Shown piece after piece: positions 63,981-64,000 of a stretch of DNA of 64,000 nucleotides. The translations under genes and the position numbers were made by a program. A model generated the notes under the pieces. That model saw only the letters and a list, made by a program, of their open reading frames with translations. It did no database searches and had not been told where the DNA came from. The stretch's first letter is position 1, and each line of letters begins with the position of its first letter. The stretch comes from Sacculina carcini (taxonomy: Eukaryota > Arthropoda > Thecostraca > Sacculinidae): NCBI GenBank assembly GCA_916048095.2, contig OU696578.1:9253045-9317044 (forward strand), given 5' to 3'.

Positions 63981-64000
63981 CTCACCAACACACACACACA

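Overview
The window is nuclear DNA from an animal, most likely a protostome invertebrate. The evidence is long spliced introns with GT-AG borders, a nuclear receptor closest to the HR3/ROR type, conserved animal housekeeping genes, very dense (GT/CA)n microsatellites, tRNA-derived SINEs and several superfamilies of DNA transposons and retrotransposons. I cannot name the phylum with confidence. A lophotrochozoan such as a mollusc or annelid would fit, but this is a guess.

Five protein-coding genes can be rebuilt exon by exon. On the plus strand, an HR3/ROR (NR1F) nuclear receptor runs from 5735 (DNA-binding exon) to its stop at 21316; its N-terminal exons were not found. A secreted inhibitory-type serpin lies at 24498-26305. 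On the minus strand, an RNF185/RNF5-type tail-anchored RING E3 ligase occupies 32661 to 28339 in four coding exons. MRPS18C (mitochondrial ribosomal protein bS18m) is a single-exon plus-strand gene at 33839-34336, head to head with the RING gene. Cathepsin C (dipeptidyl peptidase I) enters from the right edge on the minus strand and runs from 63980 to its stop at 34749, converging on MRPS18C. The genes share no obvious pathway: transcription, secreted protease control, ER quality control, mitochondrial translation and lysosomal proteolysis.

One cathepsin C intron is about 26 kb (35712 to 61836) and separates the catalytic Cys exon from the His/Asn exon. It is filled by a nest of transposons whose order can be read from target-site duplications. 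A LINE fragment is split by a compact Ty3/gypsy element with 157-bp LTRs. That element is split by terminal-inverted-repeat element A. Element B sits directly beside A. A is split in its right terminus by C, a Ginger-like transposon with a gypsy-type integrase. C is split by its relative D and by E, a defective LTR retroelement with part of its interior inverted. LINE copies lie inside A, B and D. Elements A, B, C and D share one terminal architecture (TGTGAC(A/G)G, then two 17-bp direct repeats) and all target CCGN. This is the most unusual system in the window.

The left third consists of HR3 introns packed with microsatellites and minisatellites, some of which repeat the splice-site sequences of adjacent exons. 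One HR3 intron holds five tandem TGAGTCA motifs, a CpG-rich block and a TATA-like box, a possible internal promoter. Most of the identified 3' splice sites are preceded by a sense-strand (GT)n or GT-rich tract. The remaining sequence is noncoding, with microsatellites, SINEs, hAT-type MITEs and LINE fragments.
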